DNA of 25,682 nucleotides from Parcubacteria group bacterium. Its GTDB lineage: Bacteria; Patescibacteria; Paceibacteria; SW-4-49-11. Positions 8,209-15,189 of this stretch are shown here, one piece after another. The notes beneath the pieces are model-generated. The model was not told the DNA's origin. It was given only the letters and a program-made list of their open reading frames with translations, and ran no database searches. The translations under genes and the position numbers were made by a program. The stretch lies in assembly GCA_943354045.1 (NCBI GenBank), contig CALRBF010000006.1:1-25682 (forward strand). The letters are read 5' to 3'. Numbering within the stretch: position 1 is the first letter of the stretch; each line of letters opens with the position of its first letter.

Positions 8209-8237
8209 TTGTCAATTTACATTATATAGTATATCAT
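8209..8237 (+). promoter_or_regulatory. Candidate plus-strand promoter, overlapping a minus-strand one
   Basis: Plus strand: TTGTCA (8209-8214), 17-bp spacer, TATCAT (8232-8237), predicting a start near 8244. The same bases read on the minus strand give TGATATACT (8236-8228), which would serve the DUF1801 gene at 8205 and matches the element upstream of the AlbA_2 gene. The two may be true divergent overlapping promoters, or only the minus one may be real. Confidence 0.4.
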
Positions 8238-8243
8238 ATGAAT

Positions 8244-8360
8244 AAGGTGAGAAAAATCCTAGATAAACTAGGAGTTATGTAGGGACAAAAGCCCTACGAA
8301 AATCATAACCTATACTTACTAACTACCTTCCCTCCACCCCGTAATTTGCGGGGTGTTTTT
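8244..8360 (+). ncRNA. Candidate structured small RNA with its own terminator
   Basis: Between two minus-strand genes the plus strand holds a promoter-like sequence, a set of nested helices and a U-tailed terminator. Helices: AAGGT/ACCTT (8244-8248 with 8325-8329) closing a junction; TCCTAG/CTAGGA (8257-8262 with 8268-8273); GTTATG/CATAAC (8274-8279 with 8304-8309) enclosing TAGGG/CCCTA (8280-8284 with 8292-8296). Predicted length is about 117 nt. I do not recognise a known RNA family. Caution: the AGGGACAAAAGCCCT hairpin resembles one at 11417-11433, so part of this may be a dispersed intergenic hairpin rather than a dedicated RNA. Confidence 0.35.
8335..8360 (+). terminator. Plus-strand rho-independent terminator
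   Basis: The stem CACCCCG/CGGGGTG (8335-8341 with 8349-8355) is followed by TTTTTATTT on the plus strand. On the minus strand the hairpin is followed by GGAGGG, so it is directional. No plus-strand protein gene precedes it, which is the main reason to suspect a small RNA here. Confidence 0.7.
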
Positions 8361-8362
8361 AT

Positions 8363-8779
8363 TTAAATAGTCTCAAGGAAACTTTCAATATCAGGATATC
8401 TCTCATTGAACATCAGATATAAAGTCTCTGGCTTCTCTACCTCCCCAATTAATATAAGCTTTTTATTAAGTCCAAAAGCTAATCCAGCTTCCATATGAGC
8501 AGCAAGTCCACAAGGGAGTAGCATTACAATAGTATCGGCATTCTTGAGGCCAGATATATCAGTTTCAAAGGTTTCTCTATAATGTGAAGAATTCCAAAAG
8601 TCAGGATCAGATTCCGATATATTCATTTGTTCATCCCAAGGTAAATCAGGAGTATCTGGAGTTGCTGGGATATTGAGAAAATTATAGCAACTATATCCCT
8701 TAGACTCTATCCCAACCACGAGACGCTGGATATTCTGAGCATTCCGTGTACGCCCTATTACCATATAGTCTGTATGCAT
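8363..8779 (-). CDS. Nucleoside 2-deoxyribosyltransferase-like protein
   Basis: This 138-residue protein resembles the nucleoside 2-deoxyribosyltransferase fold. It begins with a Rossmann-like strand (YMVIGRTRNAQNIQRLVVGI) and has a middle segment FETDISGLKNADTIVMLLPCG. The core signature AAHMEAGLAFGLNKKLILIGE follows at 93-113, where Glu97 would be the catalytic glutamate and the glycine-rich helix end binds the nucleoside. Canonical enzymes swap the base on deoxyribonucleosides in purine and pyrimidine salvage, which would suit an organism with reduced biosynthesis. Many short relatives are untested and may act on modified nucleotides, so activity is inferred. Tail length is close to the small family members. 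Confidence 0.65.
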   Translation of the reverse strand: MHTDYMVIGRTRNAQNIQRLVVGIESKGYSCYNFLNIPATPDTPDLPWDEQMNISESDPDFWNSSHYRETFETDISGLKNADTIVMLLPCGLAAHMEAGLAFGLNKKLILIGEVEKPETLYLMFNERYPDIESFLETI

Positions 8780-8811
8780 AGCTATAAGTACAAAATATTA
8801 TATCTCATTAT

Positions 8812-8848
8812 ATAACAAAATCCCCCAGATTGTAATCTAGAGGGATTT
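8812..8848 (-). terminator. Hairpin terminator downstream of the tRNA-end duplication
   Basis: AAATCCC (8818-8824) pairs with GGGATTT (8842-8848), with a second inner stem AGATT/AATCT (8827-8831 with 8834-8838). On the minus strand it exits into TTTTGTTA. It has the same relation to the tRNA-like end at 8852 as the terminator at 8994-9030 has to tRNA-Leu. Confidence 0.5.
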
Positions 8849-8851
8849 ATC

Positions 8852-8880
8852 ATATAGTGCGCAGAAGGGAGACTTGAGTC
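8852..8880 (-). repeat. Duplicated 3' end of tRNA-Leu (remnant or attachment-site-like)
   Basis: Bases 8852-8867 are identical to 9032-9047, which covers the acceptor 3' strand of tRNA-Leu plus 6 bp beyond it. Similarity continues into the T-arm (GGAGACTTGA against AGGACTTGA). No 5' half of a tRNA is found between 8880 and 8990, so it is not a working tRNA. A repeated tRNA 3' end is what integration into a tRNA leaves behind, but a partial tandem duplication is an equal possibility. Confidence 0.6.
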
Positions 8881-8965
8881 GCAAATAGGATTTGCTCCTT
8901 GAAACCACTCGGTTTCAATACTTCCTCCACGGGAAACTCCCGTTTCCCGACCCCTTCCCGTCAAG
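8878..8965. repeat. Dispersed GC-rich hairpin repeat, copy A
   Basis: About 85 bp are clearly similar, with small indels, to 23003-23092 (copy B). Both begin GTCGCAAAT, carry a GAAAC..GTTTC hairpin, then CTTCCTCCACGGGA, then a CGGGAAAC/GTTTCCCG hairpin and GACCCC. The base composition differs from the AT-rich genes. A 68-codon open frame crosses it (8782-8988, minus) but resembles no protein and is taken as chance. Confidence 0.75.
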
Positions 8966-8993
8966 TCCACTTTCTTGCATACATCCAATAGAA

Positions 8994-9030
8994 AAATAAA
9001 CTCTTAAGGATAATCCTTAAGAGTTTATTT
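8994..9030 (-). terminator. Terminator of the tRNA/rplS unit
   Basis: Exact 18-bp arms (8994-9011 and 9013-9030) give a strong hairpin. On the minus strand it exits into TTTATTTTTC. It lies 8 bp beyond the 3' end of tRNA-Leu. Confidence 0.8.
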
Positions 9031-9037
9031 TATATAG

Positions 9038-9126
9038 TGCGCAGAAGAGGACTTGAACCTCCACGGTACTTTGTATTTTCCCACAAGCACCTCAAGCTTG
9101 CGTGTCTACCATTCCACCACCTGCGC
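9038..9126 (-). tRNA. tRNA-Leu (anticodon GAG)
   Basis: This is an 89-nt class II tRNA with a long variable arm. Acceptor GCGCAGG pairs with the 3' strand ending CTGCGC plus discriminator A. The anticodon stem CAAGC/GCTTG holds loop TTGAGGT, so the anticodon is GAG (leucine CUC/CUU). T-loop is TTCAAGT. CCA is not encoded. It is the last member of a unit tRNA-fMet, tRNA-CAU, tRNA-Val, rplS, tRNA-Leu. Confidence 0.93.
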
Positions 9127-9160
9127 ATTTGAGAGTTTTTAGACTCTCGGAAAGCTGATA

Positions 9161-9574
9161 TTATTCAGCTGAGGTAATTTGTTGTTCTGGAGTAGCTTCT
9201 ACTACTGGAGCTGATTTTGTTGACTCTGTAGTAATAATTTTCTTTGCTCGCTCTTTTAGACGATATTTCTTTCCTACTGCTTCTCTTAGATAAAAGAGTT
9301 TAGCTCGGCGAACTTTATTATGCTTTAGCATTTCTACTTTTGCAATATTAGGAGAATATATAGGGAAAATTCTCTCAACACCTATTCCAAGAGATACTTT
9401 TCTTACAGTAAAAGTAGCAGAAATACTGGTTTTTAGATGTTTTGCAATTACAATACCTTCGAATATCTGAATTCGCTCTTTTGTTCCTTCAATAACTTTT
9501 TGATGTACTCGAACAGTATCCCCTATTTGTATAGGTTCAAATGGTAATTCTGTAGGTGTTGCTGCTGTACTCAT
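9161..9574 (-). CDS. rplS: 50S ribosomal protein L19
   Basis: This 137-residue protein matches L19 along its length. It has the SH3-like core IQIGDTVRVHQKVIEGTKERIQIFEGIVIAK, then the signature TFTVRKVSLGIGVERIFPIYSPNIAKVEML, and the basic end KVRRAKLFYLREAVGKKYRLKERA. L19 sits at the 30S-50S interface. The N-terminal 10 residues and a Thr/Glu-rich tail of about 20 residues extend slightly beyond the usual core of about 115. It is embedded between tRNA genes (39 bp after tRNA-Val, 35 bp before tRNA-Leu). It is probably co-transcribed with them, rather than with rimM and trmD as in many bacteria. Confidence 0.96.
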   Translation of the reverse strand: MSTAATPTELPFEPIQIGDTVRVHQKVIEGTKERIQIFEGIVIAKHLKTSISATFTVRKVSLGIGVERIFPIYSPNIAKVEMLKHNKVRRAKLFYLREAVGKKYRLKERAKKIITTESTKSAPVVEATPEQQITSAE

Positions 9575-9612
9575 ATCATTGTCTTATATAATCTCCCTAT
9601 AATGTGTTGGGG

Positions 9613-9686
9613 TGGGCGATGTAGGATTCGAACCTACGACCCTCTCGGTGTAAACGAGATGCTCTAACCAACTGAGCCAATCGCCC
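9613..9686 (-). tRNA. tRNA-Val (anticodon TAC)
   Basis: This is a 74-nt cloverleaf. Acceptor GGGCGAT pairs with ATCGCCC, with discriminator A. The anticodon stem TCTCG/CGAGA holds loop TTTACAC, so the anticodon is UAC. T-loop is TTCGAAT. The bases after the discriminator are CCC, so CCA is not encoded. Confidence 0.95.
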
Positions 9687-9725
9687 CAAGTAGTAGAATG
9701 AATCTTCTTATAGCGAAGCTCATCT

Positions 9726-9802
9726 TGGTAGCGATAGGAGGGATCGAACCTCCGACCTCGGGCTTATGAGTCCCGCGCTCTAACCAGCTGAGCTATATCG
9801 CC
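9726..9802 (-). tRNA. tRNA with CAT anticodon (elongator Met or Ile2)
   Basis: Acceptor GGCGATA pairs with TATCGCT (G1-U72 wobble), with discriminator A and an encoded CCA (9728-9726). It is the only one of the four tRNAs here with encoded CCA. The anticodon loop CTCATAA gives CAU. The D-arm AGCTCAGCTGGTTAGAGC and T-loop TTCGATC are normal. CAU is shared by elongator Met and lysidine-modified Ile2, and I cannot separate them by eye. It is not the initiator, which is the next gene upstream. Confidence 0.92.
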
Positions 9803-9826
9803 AATTAAGAGAAAGATACATCTTTG

Positions 9827-9898
<72 letters not shown>

Positions 9899-9918
9899 AA
9901 TTTATATAACGCTTTACC

Positions 9919-9947
9919 ATTATGACATATTCTTGAAAATAATGCAA
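9919..9947 (-). promoter_or_regulatory. Promoter of the tRNA/rplS unit
   Basis: The minus strand has a weak -35 TTGCAT (9947-9942), a 17-bp spacer and CATAAT (9924-9919) with a TG extension (TGTCATAAT). Start near 9912 would leave a very short 5' leader before tRNA-fMet. Confidence 0.55.
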
Positions 9948-9965
9948 GAGTTGAGGGGGAGAAAG

Positions 9966-10760
9966 TTATCCTGCAAATTTAGTTTCAACTTCAGCTTCTA
10001 ACCAAAATCCAAAATCTTCTATAAAACTGACAATAGTCTCCACATCATCTATAGGGTTAATAGCTAATTCTAAAGCTGTATACATTTTGGAGGCTTGATG
10101 AGCATAATATTTAGCAAAAATTTCATAACATGGATATAGATCTCTAGTAAAAACTTGCTCCTTATCCATTACTAAGACAAATCCAGCTCTTAGTATTCTT
10201 TTGGCAACCCATCGACACCATTCTCTAATATCTTCTTTATCTGGATTATTGGATATACCATTTTTAGCATTATTTAATACTTCTTTTAACTTGCGATTAA
10301 ACTGGCTAACCGTATTTACATCTACTCTGAATTTTTCAATTTGAGTTGATATATCTTCTCCAAATATACAGACGGATTGTGTCTTAATCAAAAACCTAGA
10401 TTCAAATAACTCCTCAAATAATTGATTATAATTTACAAAACCAAACTCTATTCCAGTTGAGAAGACAAATTTTTTATTTAATTTTGTTCTAACTCCACGA
10501 ACCCAAGATCGGTCAATTTCTTTTGTGATTATAGCCAAAGTATCAATATCTGATATACCCTCTATCGCCACTCCCCTAGCCACACTTCCTCGAATATAAA
10601 TACTATGTACAGCATCTTTGAGATTATCTAGATATGCTTGTTTTATCTCCTCCACCGCCTCTCTCCAAGGGGATTTTATTTTATCAAGAGATGATTCATT
10701 GATAATAAAGCCATCTTTATCTGTATTTAATACACTCCCAATTTTACGAATTTTATCCAT
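9966..10760 (-). CDS. Nucleotidyltransferase-domain protein
   Basis: This 264-residue protein has a pol-beta-type nucleotidyltransferase core: IYIRGSVARGVAIEGISDIDTLAI at 54-77, with Gly58-Ser59 and the metal-binding Asp71/Asp73. The C-terminal 150 residues are helical (WCRWVAKRILRAGFVLVM and others). This two-part layout recalls aminoglycoside adenylyltransferases and other stand-alone nucleotidyltransferases. It is not a CCA-adding enzyme or poly(A) polymerase, as their RRD and neck motifs are missing. The substrate is unknown, and no antitoxin-like partner adjoins it. The stop lies 19 bp before the tRNA promoter -35. The Nudix gene diverges on the other side. Confidence 0.7.
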   Translation of the reverse strand: MDKIRKIGSVLNTDKDGFIINESSLDKIKSPWREAVEEIKQAYLDNLKDAVHSIYIRGSVARGVAIEGISDIDTLAIITKEIDRSWVRGVRTKLNKKFVFSTGIEFGFVNYNQLFEELFESRFLIKTQSVCIFGEDISTQIEKFRVDVNTVSQFNRKLKEVLNNAKNGISNNPDKEDIREWCRWVAKRILRAGFVLVMDKEQVFTRDLYPCYEIFAKYYAHQASKMYTALELAINPIDDVETIVSFIEDFGFWLEAEVETKFAG

Positions 10761-10827
10761 AATTACAGTTAATTCTTAACCCTAGTCTAGCATTTTTGGG
10801 AAGTTGTGGGAAGAGGTTATAGGGATA

Positions 10828-10836
10828 TGCTATAAT
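10828..10836 (+). promoter_or_regulatory. Extended -10 promoter of the Nudix gene
   Basis: TGCTATAAT fits TGnTATAAT exactly. The -35 is weak. The predicted start near 10843 leaves a leader of about 27 nt to ATG 10870. Confidence 0.55.
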
Positions 10837-10869
10837 AAATTCAATCTTATCAATAATTATATAAAGATT

Positions 10870-11304
10870 ATGTCTGAAAGATTTCTTCCCTATGCTGCTG
10901 TTTGGGTAATTGTTTACAATGAAAAGCAAGAAATATGTCTCCTCAGAAGATTCAATACTGGCTATATGGATGAGACTTATACCATACCTGCGGGACATCT
11001 GGAGAAGGGTGAGAGCTTACAGCAGGGAGCTCATCGTGAAGCTCTCGAGGAGGCTGGAATTACTATTACAGATAGTAAACTTGTACATACTGCCTATCGT
11101 GAGAGGACGAATGATAGAATTTATATTGATGTATTCTTTGAAGTGTTAGATTATCAGGGAGAAGTCTATAATGCTGAGCCCAATAAATGTGATGAGGTGA
11201 TTTGGGTATCTAAAGATAATTTACTCGAGAATATAGCCCCTAGTTTGAAATTTGCTCTGGAGGCTATATTCCGAGGGGAGATTTATTCGGAATATGTGGA
11301 GTAG
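10870..11304 (+). CDS. Nudix hydrolase
   Basis: This is the only plus-strand protein gene. It is 144 residues long from ATG 10870; a longer in-frame start at 10804 would include the promoter and adds nothing conserved. The Nudix box runs from Gly42 to Ile64: GHLEKGE (42-48), then SLQQGAH, then REALEEAGI (56-64). That fits GX5EX7REUXEEXGU, with the metal-binding glutamates at 57, 60 and 61. The surrounding beta sheet (AAVWVIVYNEKQEICLLRRF) and the late EVIWVSKDNL are typical of the MutT-like group. These enzymes split nucleoside diphosphates linked to another group; 8-oxo-dGTP, dNTPs or nucleotide sugars are all possible substrates. It converges on recR across a GC-rich hairpin region. Confidence 0.9.
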   Translation: MSERFLPYAAVWVIVYNEKQEICLLRRFNTGYMDETYTIPAGHLEKGESLQQGAHREALEEAGITITDSKLVHTAYRERTNDRIYIDVFFEVLDYQGEVYNAEPNKCDEVIWVSKDNLLENIAPSLKFALEAIFRGEIYSEYVE

Positions 11305-11489
11305 TTAAAAAAAGCTCAGTCCACACCCGCCCTGCGGGCACCTCCCCCGAGGGAGGACAAAAAAACACTCCACCCCGTCCAGCAAAGCTGTCCACCCCCT
11401 CCCAAACAATGTATAGGAGGGACGAAAGCCCTCAATTCATCTCCCTGCCTACGGCAGGTAAACCGTAGGGAGAGAGGGGAATTTTATAA
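11305..11489. repeat. GC-rich hairpin cluster between convergent genes
   Basis: This 185-bp spacer is much richer in G and C than the flanking genes. It holds a string of hairpins: CCCGC/GCGGG (11326-11338), CCTCCC/GGGAGG (11341-11356), GAGGG/CCCTC (11417-11433) and CCTGCC/GGCAGG (11444-11458). CCTACGG/CCGTAGG (11448-11454 with 11463-11469) competes with the last of these. It lies between the ends of the Nudix gene and recR and may help terminate both. It has the flavour of the 22790-23130 block and looks like a dispersed intergenic element. Confidence 0.6.
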
Positions 11490-12092
11490 CTATTTCCTAT
11501 TCTTAAAGGCGGCGATGAGGGTGTCTTGATCGACATATTCGAGCAAAGTTCCATTAGCGAGTCCCCTACCGAGGCTACTGATATTGCCTTTGAATGATTT
11601 GAGTTGTTGGCGAATATATTGGGCTGTTCTATCTCCTTGTGCGGTGGGGCTAGTGGCGATAATAATATCTTGTATATCTTCTGTCTTAATTCTTTTTAAT
11701 AATTCTGGTATATGCAAATCTTCTGGTTGTGATCCTTTGAGTGGGTCTATTACTCCTCCGAGTACATGATAGCGTCCATGAAATACTTCTATTCTCTCTA
11801 TTTGTAATATATCTTCAGCATATTCTACTATACAAATACTACCTATATCTCTGACACTATTGCTACAAATAGAGCATATATCTCCTTCTGAGGTATTAAA
11901 ACAAATTTGGCATTGTTTGATTAATGACTTAATTCCATGAATTTCTTTGGCTAATTTGGTGAGATAAGTCTGCTCCTGATTAATAAGCCAATAGGCATAG
12001 CGAGTAGCTGTTTTGCGACCTACTCCCGGTAATTGACGGATATCTTCTATGAGCTCCTTGACTGATTCAGGAGGTGTTATTTTACGATTCAT
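11490..12092 (-). CDS. recR: Recombination protein RecR
   Basis: This 200-residue protein has the RecR order of parts. A helix-hairpin-helix LPGVGRKTATRYAYWL (21-36) comes first, then a four-cysteine zinc site (Cys61, 64, 73, 76). A TOPRIM domain starts at ICIVEYAEDILQIE and includes FHGRYHVLGGVIDPLKGSQPEDL. The C-terminal Walker-like SLGRGLANGTLLEYVD (173-188) ends it. RecR acts with RecO and RecF in loading RecA at gaps; neither partner is in the window. The TOPRIM segment that reads TNPTVEGEATA in many RecR proteins is TSPTAQGDRTA here, so the glutamate of VEG is a glutamine. It is the last gene of the long minus-strand run, 2 bp after dnaB. Confidence 0.95.
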   Translation of the reverse strand: MNRKITPPESVKELIEDIRQLPGVGRKTATRYAYWLINQEQTYLTKLAKEIHGIKSLIKQCQICFNTSEGDICSICSNSVRDIGSICIVEYAEDILQIERIEVFHGRYHVLGGVIDPLKGSQPEDLHIPELLKRIKTEDIQDIIIATSPTAQGDRTAQYIRQQLKSFKGNISSLGRGLANGTLLEYVDQDTLIAAFKNRK

Positions 12093-12094
12093 AA

Positions 12095-13489
12095 TTATTC
12101 ATTGTCGTTTTGCTGATGGCGATAGTCAAGATTAATAAAGGTTGCATATTCTTTTTTGAATCCTAAGGTTACTTTCCCAATAGGTCCATTTCGCTGTTTG
12201 GCTATATGAATTTCAGCTATACCTTTACGCTCTGTATCGGGGTTTTCCCGCTCTTCACGATAAATGAATAATACCACATCGGCATCTTGCTCAATAGATC
12301 CTGATTCTCTAAGGTCAGATAATCTTGGAATTTGTGGAGACCTACTTTCTACCGAACGAGATAACTGTGACAATGCTACTACAGGGACATTGAATTCTCG
12401 AGCAAGTCCCTTTAAGGAGCGAGATATTTCGGATACTTGTTGTACCATATTGTCATTCTTGATACTGGATTCCATCAATTGAAGATAATCCACTACTACG
12501 AGTCCAAGCTCATCTACTTCGGCGAGAATTCTTCGCAATATAGCTCTCATTTTCATAACACTACTTCCTGGACTATCTTCTATGAATAATTGAGATTTTG
12601 ATAAGGAGTCAAGAGCCGGAGCTAATTGTTCAAAATCCTGAGGATGAAGTTTTCCTGTTTTCATCTTGAATAAATCTACGCGAGCCTCGGAGCTAATAAG
12701 TCTATCGACTACTTCTTCTTTTGACATTTCAAGACTAAAAAATACCGCTCCTTTACCTGATGTAATAGCTACATTTTTGATAATCTCAAGAGCAAGAGAA
12801 GTTTTACCCACAGATGGTCGAGCGGCTAGAATCACGAGATTAGAAGGTTGTAATCCTCCAAGAGCATTATCCAGAGCATCAAAGCCTGTCTTGACCCCTT
12901 TCATCCCAATTCCATTATTATGTACATCATCAATACGGTCAAAAGCATCGTGAAGAGCATCACTCATTTTGACATATTCTTGCTTGACTATTTTTTGCGC
13001 CACACTAAATACTGCTTGTTCTGCCTGATCAAGAACATGATCAATTTCTTGTGTCTCATCAAATCCGAGTTCTACAATTGAGGAACCAACCGCAATCAGA
13101 CGCCTTAATGTTGATTTATGCTTTACGGTATAGGCATAATGTTCTATATGAGCTGAAGATGGTACCAAATCGACAAGATGAGCTAAATATTCCTCTCCCC
13201 CAACTTTATCTAATTCTCCAATTAATTCTAATTTATGAGTTACTGTTAATAAATCTATAGGTTCTTTGCGATTGAATAATTCAATCATCATCTGATAAAT
13301 AATCCCATTTTTCTCATGATAAAAATCATCTTGAACGAGAATATCTACAATTTTAATCAAAGAATCTGATTCTATTAAAATTGCACCCAAAACGGATTCC
13401 TCCATATCCACTGCTTGTGGAGGAATTTTATTATGAAGTACTGGCTTTTTATCTTCATATTTCTTTGCTGATTTTTGTATTGTTGCCAT
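12095..13489 (-). CDS. dnaB: Replicative DNA helicase DnaB
   Basis: This 464-residue hexameric 5'-3' helicase is complete. The N-terminal collar domain starts at IPPQAVDMEESVLGAILIE (22-40). After a linker, the RecA-like motor has Walker A AARPSVGKT (222-230), the H1a element FFSLEMSKEEVVDRL (250-264), Walker B LVVVDYLQLM (330-339) and RLSDLRESGSIEQDADVVLF. The arginine-finger region is KQRNGPIG (431-438). Length and motifs are those of a chromosomal DnaB. A plasmid or phage version cannot be excluded, but its position inside a housekeeping run argues for the main helicase. There is no intein. It lies 5 bp after argS. Confidence 0.96.
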   Translation of the reverse strand: MATIQKSAKKYEDKKPVLHNKIPPQAVDMEESVLGAILIESDSLIKIVDILVQDDFYHEKNGIIYQMMIELFNRKEPIDLLTVTHKLELIGELDKVGGEEYLAHLVDLVPSSAHIEHYAYTVKHKSTLRRLIAVGSSIVELGFDETQEIDHVLDQAEQAVFSVAQKIVKQEYVKMSDALHDAFDRIDDVHNNGIGMKGVKTGFDALDNALGGLQPSNLVILAARPSVGKTSLALEIIKNVAITSGKGAVFFSLEMSKEEVVDRLISSEARVDLFKMKTGKLHPQDFEQLAPALDSLSKSQLFIEDSPGSSVMKMRAILRRILAEVDELGLVVVDYLQLMESSIKNDNMVQQVSEISRSLKGLAREFNVPVVALSQLSRSVESRSPQIPRLSDLRESGSIEQDADVVLFIYREERENPDTERKGIAEIHIAKQRNGPIGKVTLGFKKEYATFINLDYRHQQNDNE

Positions 13490-13494
13490 AATAT

Positions 13495-15186
13495 CTACAT
13501 TTCATCTAAAGGCTCTATTGTCAACAGATTTAATCCTTGTCTTAATATATCATTTACTCGTGCTAATAGATATAAGCGATTATTTTTTATTTTCTCATCA
13601 CTTTCTTTCAAAATAGGAGTAGAATGATAATAGGAATTCATAAGTTCGGCTAATTCATAAAGATAATGAGCAATATGAGAGGGGTCATATTCTCGAGCTG
13701 AATAATCTCTGATTTCACTAAATTTAGCTAATTTGATAATGATTTGACCTTCAATATCATTAAACGGTATATTTTCTTCATAATGCTCAGGAATATGAGA
13801 GGCTTTGTGTAATAAAGAATTAATTCTAGCATACGTATAGAGTATATATGGTCCAGTTTTACCCGTTAAGCTAATGGAAGAGGAGATATCAAAGACTATA
13901 TCTTTTTTGGATGATATGGCTAAAATATAATAGATATAGCTAGCTCGAGCAATAAGTTCAATACGCCGATTTTGTTCTGCCTTTGATAATACACTGTCTT
14001 TGAAATAGATTTCTCTTACATTATCTTCTATCTCAGCAATAAGAGGGTCTGCATTGACAATAGTTCCCTTTCTAGAGCTCATTTTACCCTCTGGAAGCCT
14101 AAATAGTCCATATCCAATATGGTATAGCCCTTCTTGTTTAATCCCTAACTGTCGGGCTATTGCAAAGATTTGCTGAAATTGAAGATTTTGTGAGAAGTCG
14201 GTAATATAAATAATCTCATCCGCCCCATAACATTTTGACTTCTCTGAAAGTCTATATTGTAATAAAAATAAATCTTGAGTAATATAAAGAGCAGTCCCTT
14301 GGGAACGCAAAACAATTTTATTCGGTAATCCAAATTCTTCTAAATCCGCATAAATATAACCGTCTGTTGGATGTTTTTTGAATATTCCTCGAGCAAGACC
14401 ATCTTGAACAATATCTTTACCTTGTTTATAAATATCTGATTCATAAATGTCTTCATCAAAAGAAGTTCCTAGTTTGCGATAGGTATTTTGTTGCCCTTCT
14501 ATAACCCAGTTTCTCAGTTTAAGCCAAATATCATACCAATATGTATCTCCATTTTCCCATTTGCTTAATATTTCTTGCGCTTCATCTATAAGTTCGGGAT
14601 TTTTCTCTAATTTATTCTCAAATTCAATATACAAATCCCCTGCATAGTGATCAGACTTCCTATTAGGGATTTCATCTTTATGAAACTTATCATAAATCAG
14701 CATCATTTTGGCAACAGCAATACCTCTATCATTAATGATTTCCGTTTTAATAACTTGATGACCTTGTGATTTTAGAATATTATATAAAGATTCTCCAATT
14801 GCAATATTGCGAATATGTCCTAAATGAAGTGGTTTATTGGTATTAGGGGAGGCAAATTCAAGAGCAATTTTTTTCTTATCACTAGACTGTGTGAGTGCAT
14901 TATCTCCTACAGACATTATTAAATAGTCTAATTTAATAGTGATATTTACATAAGCATTTACTATAGTGATAGATTCTATATACTCTATATCTTTGAGCTT
15001 TTCTTGTAATTCAACAGCTATAGCTTGAGGGGGTTTTTTAAGTATTTTTGCAAAAGAAAAACAAGGAATAGCTAAATGCCCAAATTGAGAATCAGGATAT
15101 TCAAACTCAATTCTGATATCCTCATCTATTATTAAAAATACTCGGATTTGCTTTTCTAAATCCTCTCTAATCTTCTGTAACTGCAT
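13495..15186 (-). CDS. argS: Arginyl-tRNA synthetase
   Basis: This class I synthetase of 563 residues charges tRNA-Arg. An N-terminal additional domain (about 1-95) is followed by the ASPNTNKPLHLGHIRNIAIG signature with HLGH at 121-124. The catalytic insert follows, then KMSSRKG (368-374) in the KMSKS position; many ArgS lack the standard lysine there, so this is normal. The helical DALR anticodon-binding domain comes last, including LTGKTGPYILYTYARINSLL and YLYELAELMNSYYHSTPIL. Length is typical. It sits 3 bp after rseP, with a TAG stop 5 bp before dnaB. Confidence 0.96.
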   Translation of the reverse strand: MQLQKIREDLEKQIRVFLIIDEDIRIEFEYPDSQFGHLAIPCFSFAKILKKPPQAIAVELQEKLKDIEYIESITIVNAYVNITIKLDYLIMSVGDNALTQSSDKKKIALEFASPNTNKPLHLGHIRNIAIGESLYNILKSQGHQVIKTEIINDRGIAVAKMMLIYDKFHKDEIPNRKSDHYAGDLYIEFENKLEKNPELIDEAQEILSKWENGDTYWYDIWLKLRNWVIEGQQNTYRKLGTSFDEDIYESDIYKQGKDIVQDGLARGIFKKHPTDGYIYADLEEFGLPNKIVLRSQGTALYITQDLFLLQYRLSEKSKCYGADEIIYITDFSQNLQFQQIFAIARQLGIKQEGLYHIGYGLFRLPEGKMSSRKGTIVNADPLIAEIEDNVREIYFKDSVLSKAEQNRRIELIARASYIYYILAISSKKDIVFDISSSISLTGKTGPYILYTYARINSLLHKASHIPEHYEENIPFNDIEGQIIIKLAKFSEIRDYSAREYDPSHIAHYLYELAELMNSYYHSTPILKESDEKIKNNRLYLLARVNDILRQGLNLLTIEPLDEM

Positions 15187-15189
15187 ATC

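Noticed and set aside
8238..8282. 14-codon plus-strand ORF (MNKVRKILDKLGVM) possibly a leader peptide
   Set aside because: Its ATG directly follows the predicted -10, so it would lie upstream of the predicted transcription start. It is too short to support without homologues.
8782..8988. 68-codon minus-strand open frame
   Set aside because: It crosses a terminator, the duplicated tRNA end and repeat copy A. The predicted protein has no domain, and its frame comes from GC-rich repeat sequence.
12095..13489. DnaB as evidence for a plasmid or phage replicon
   Set aside because: It is embedded in a housekeeping run with argS, rseP, frr and recR at 2-5 bp spacing, with no initiator, primase or partition gene nearby.
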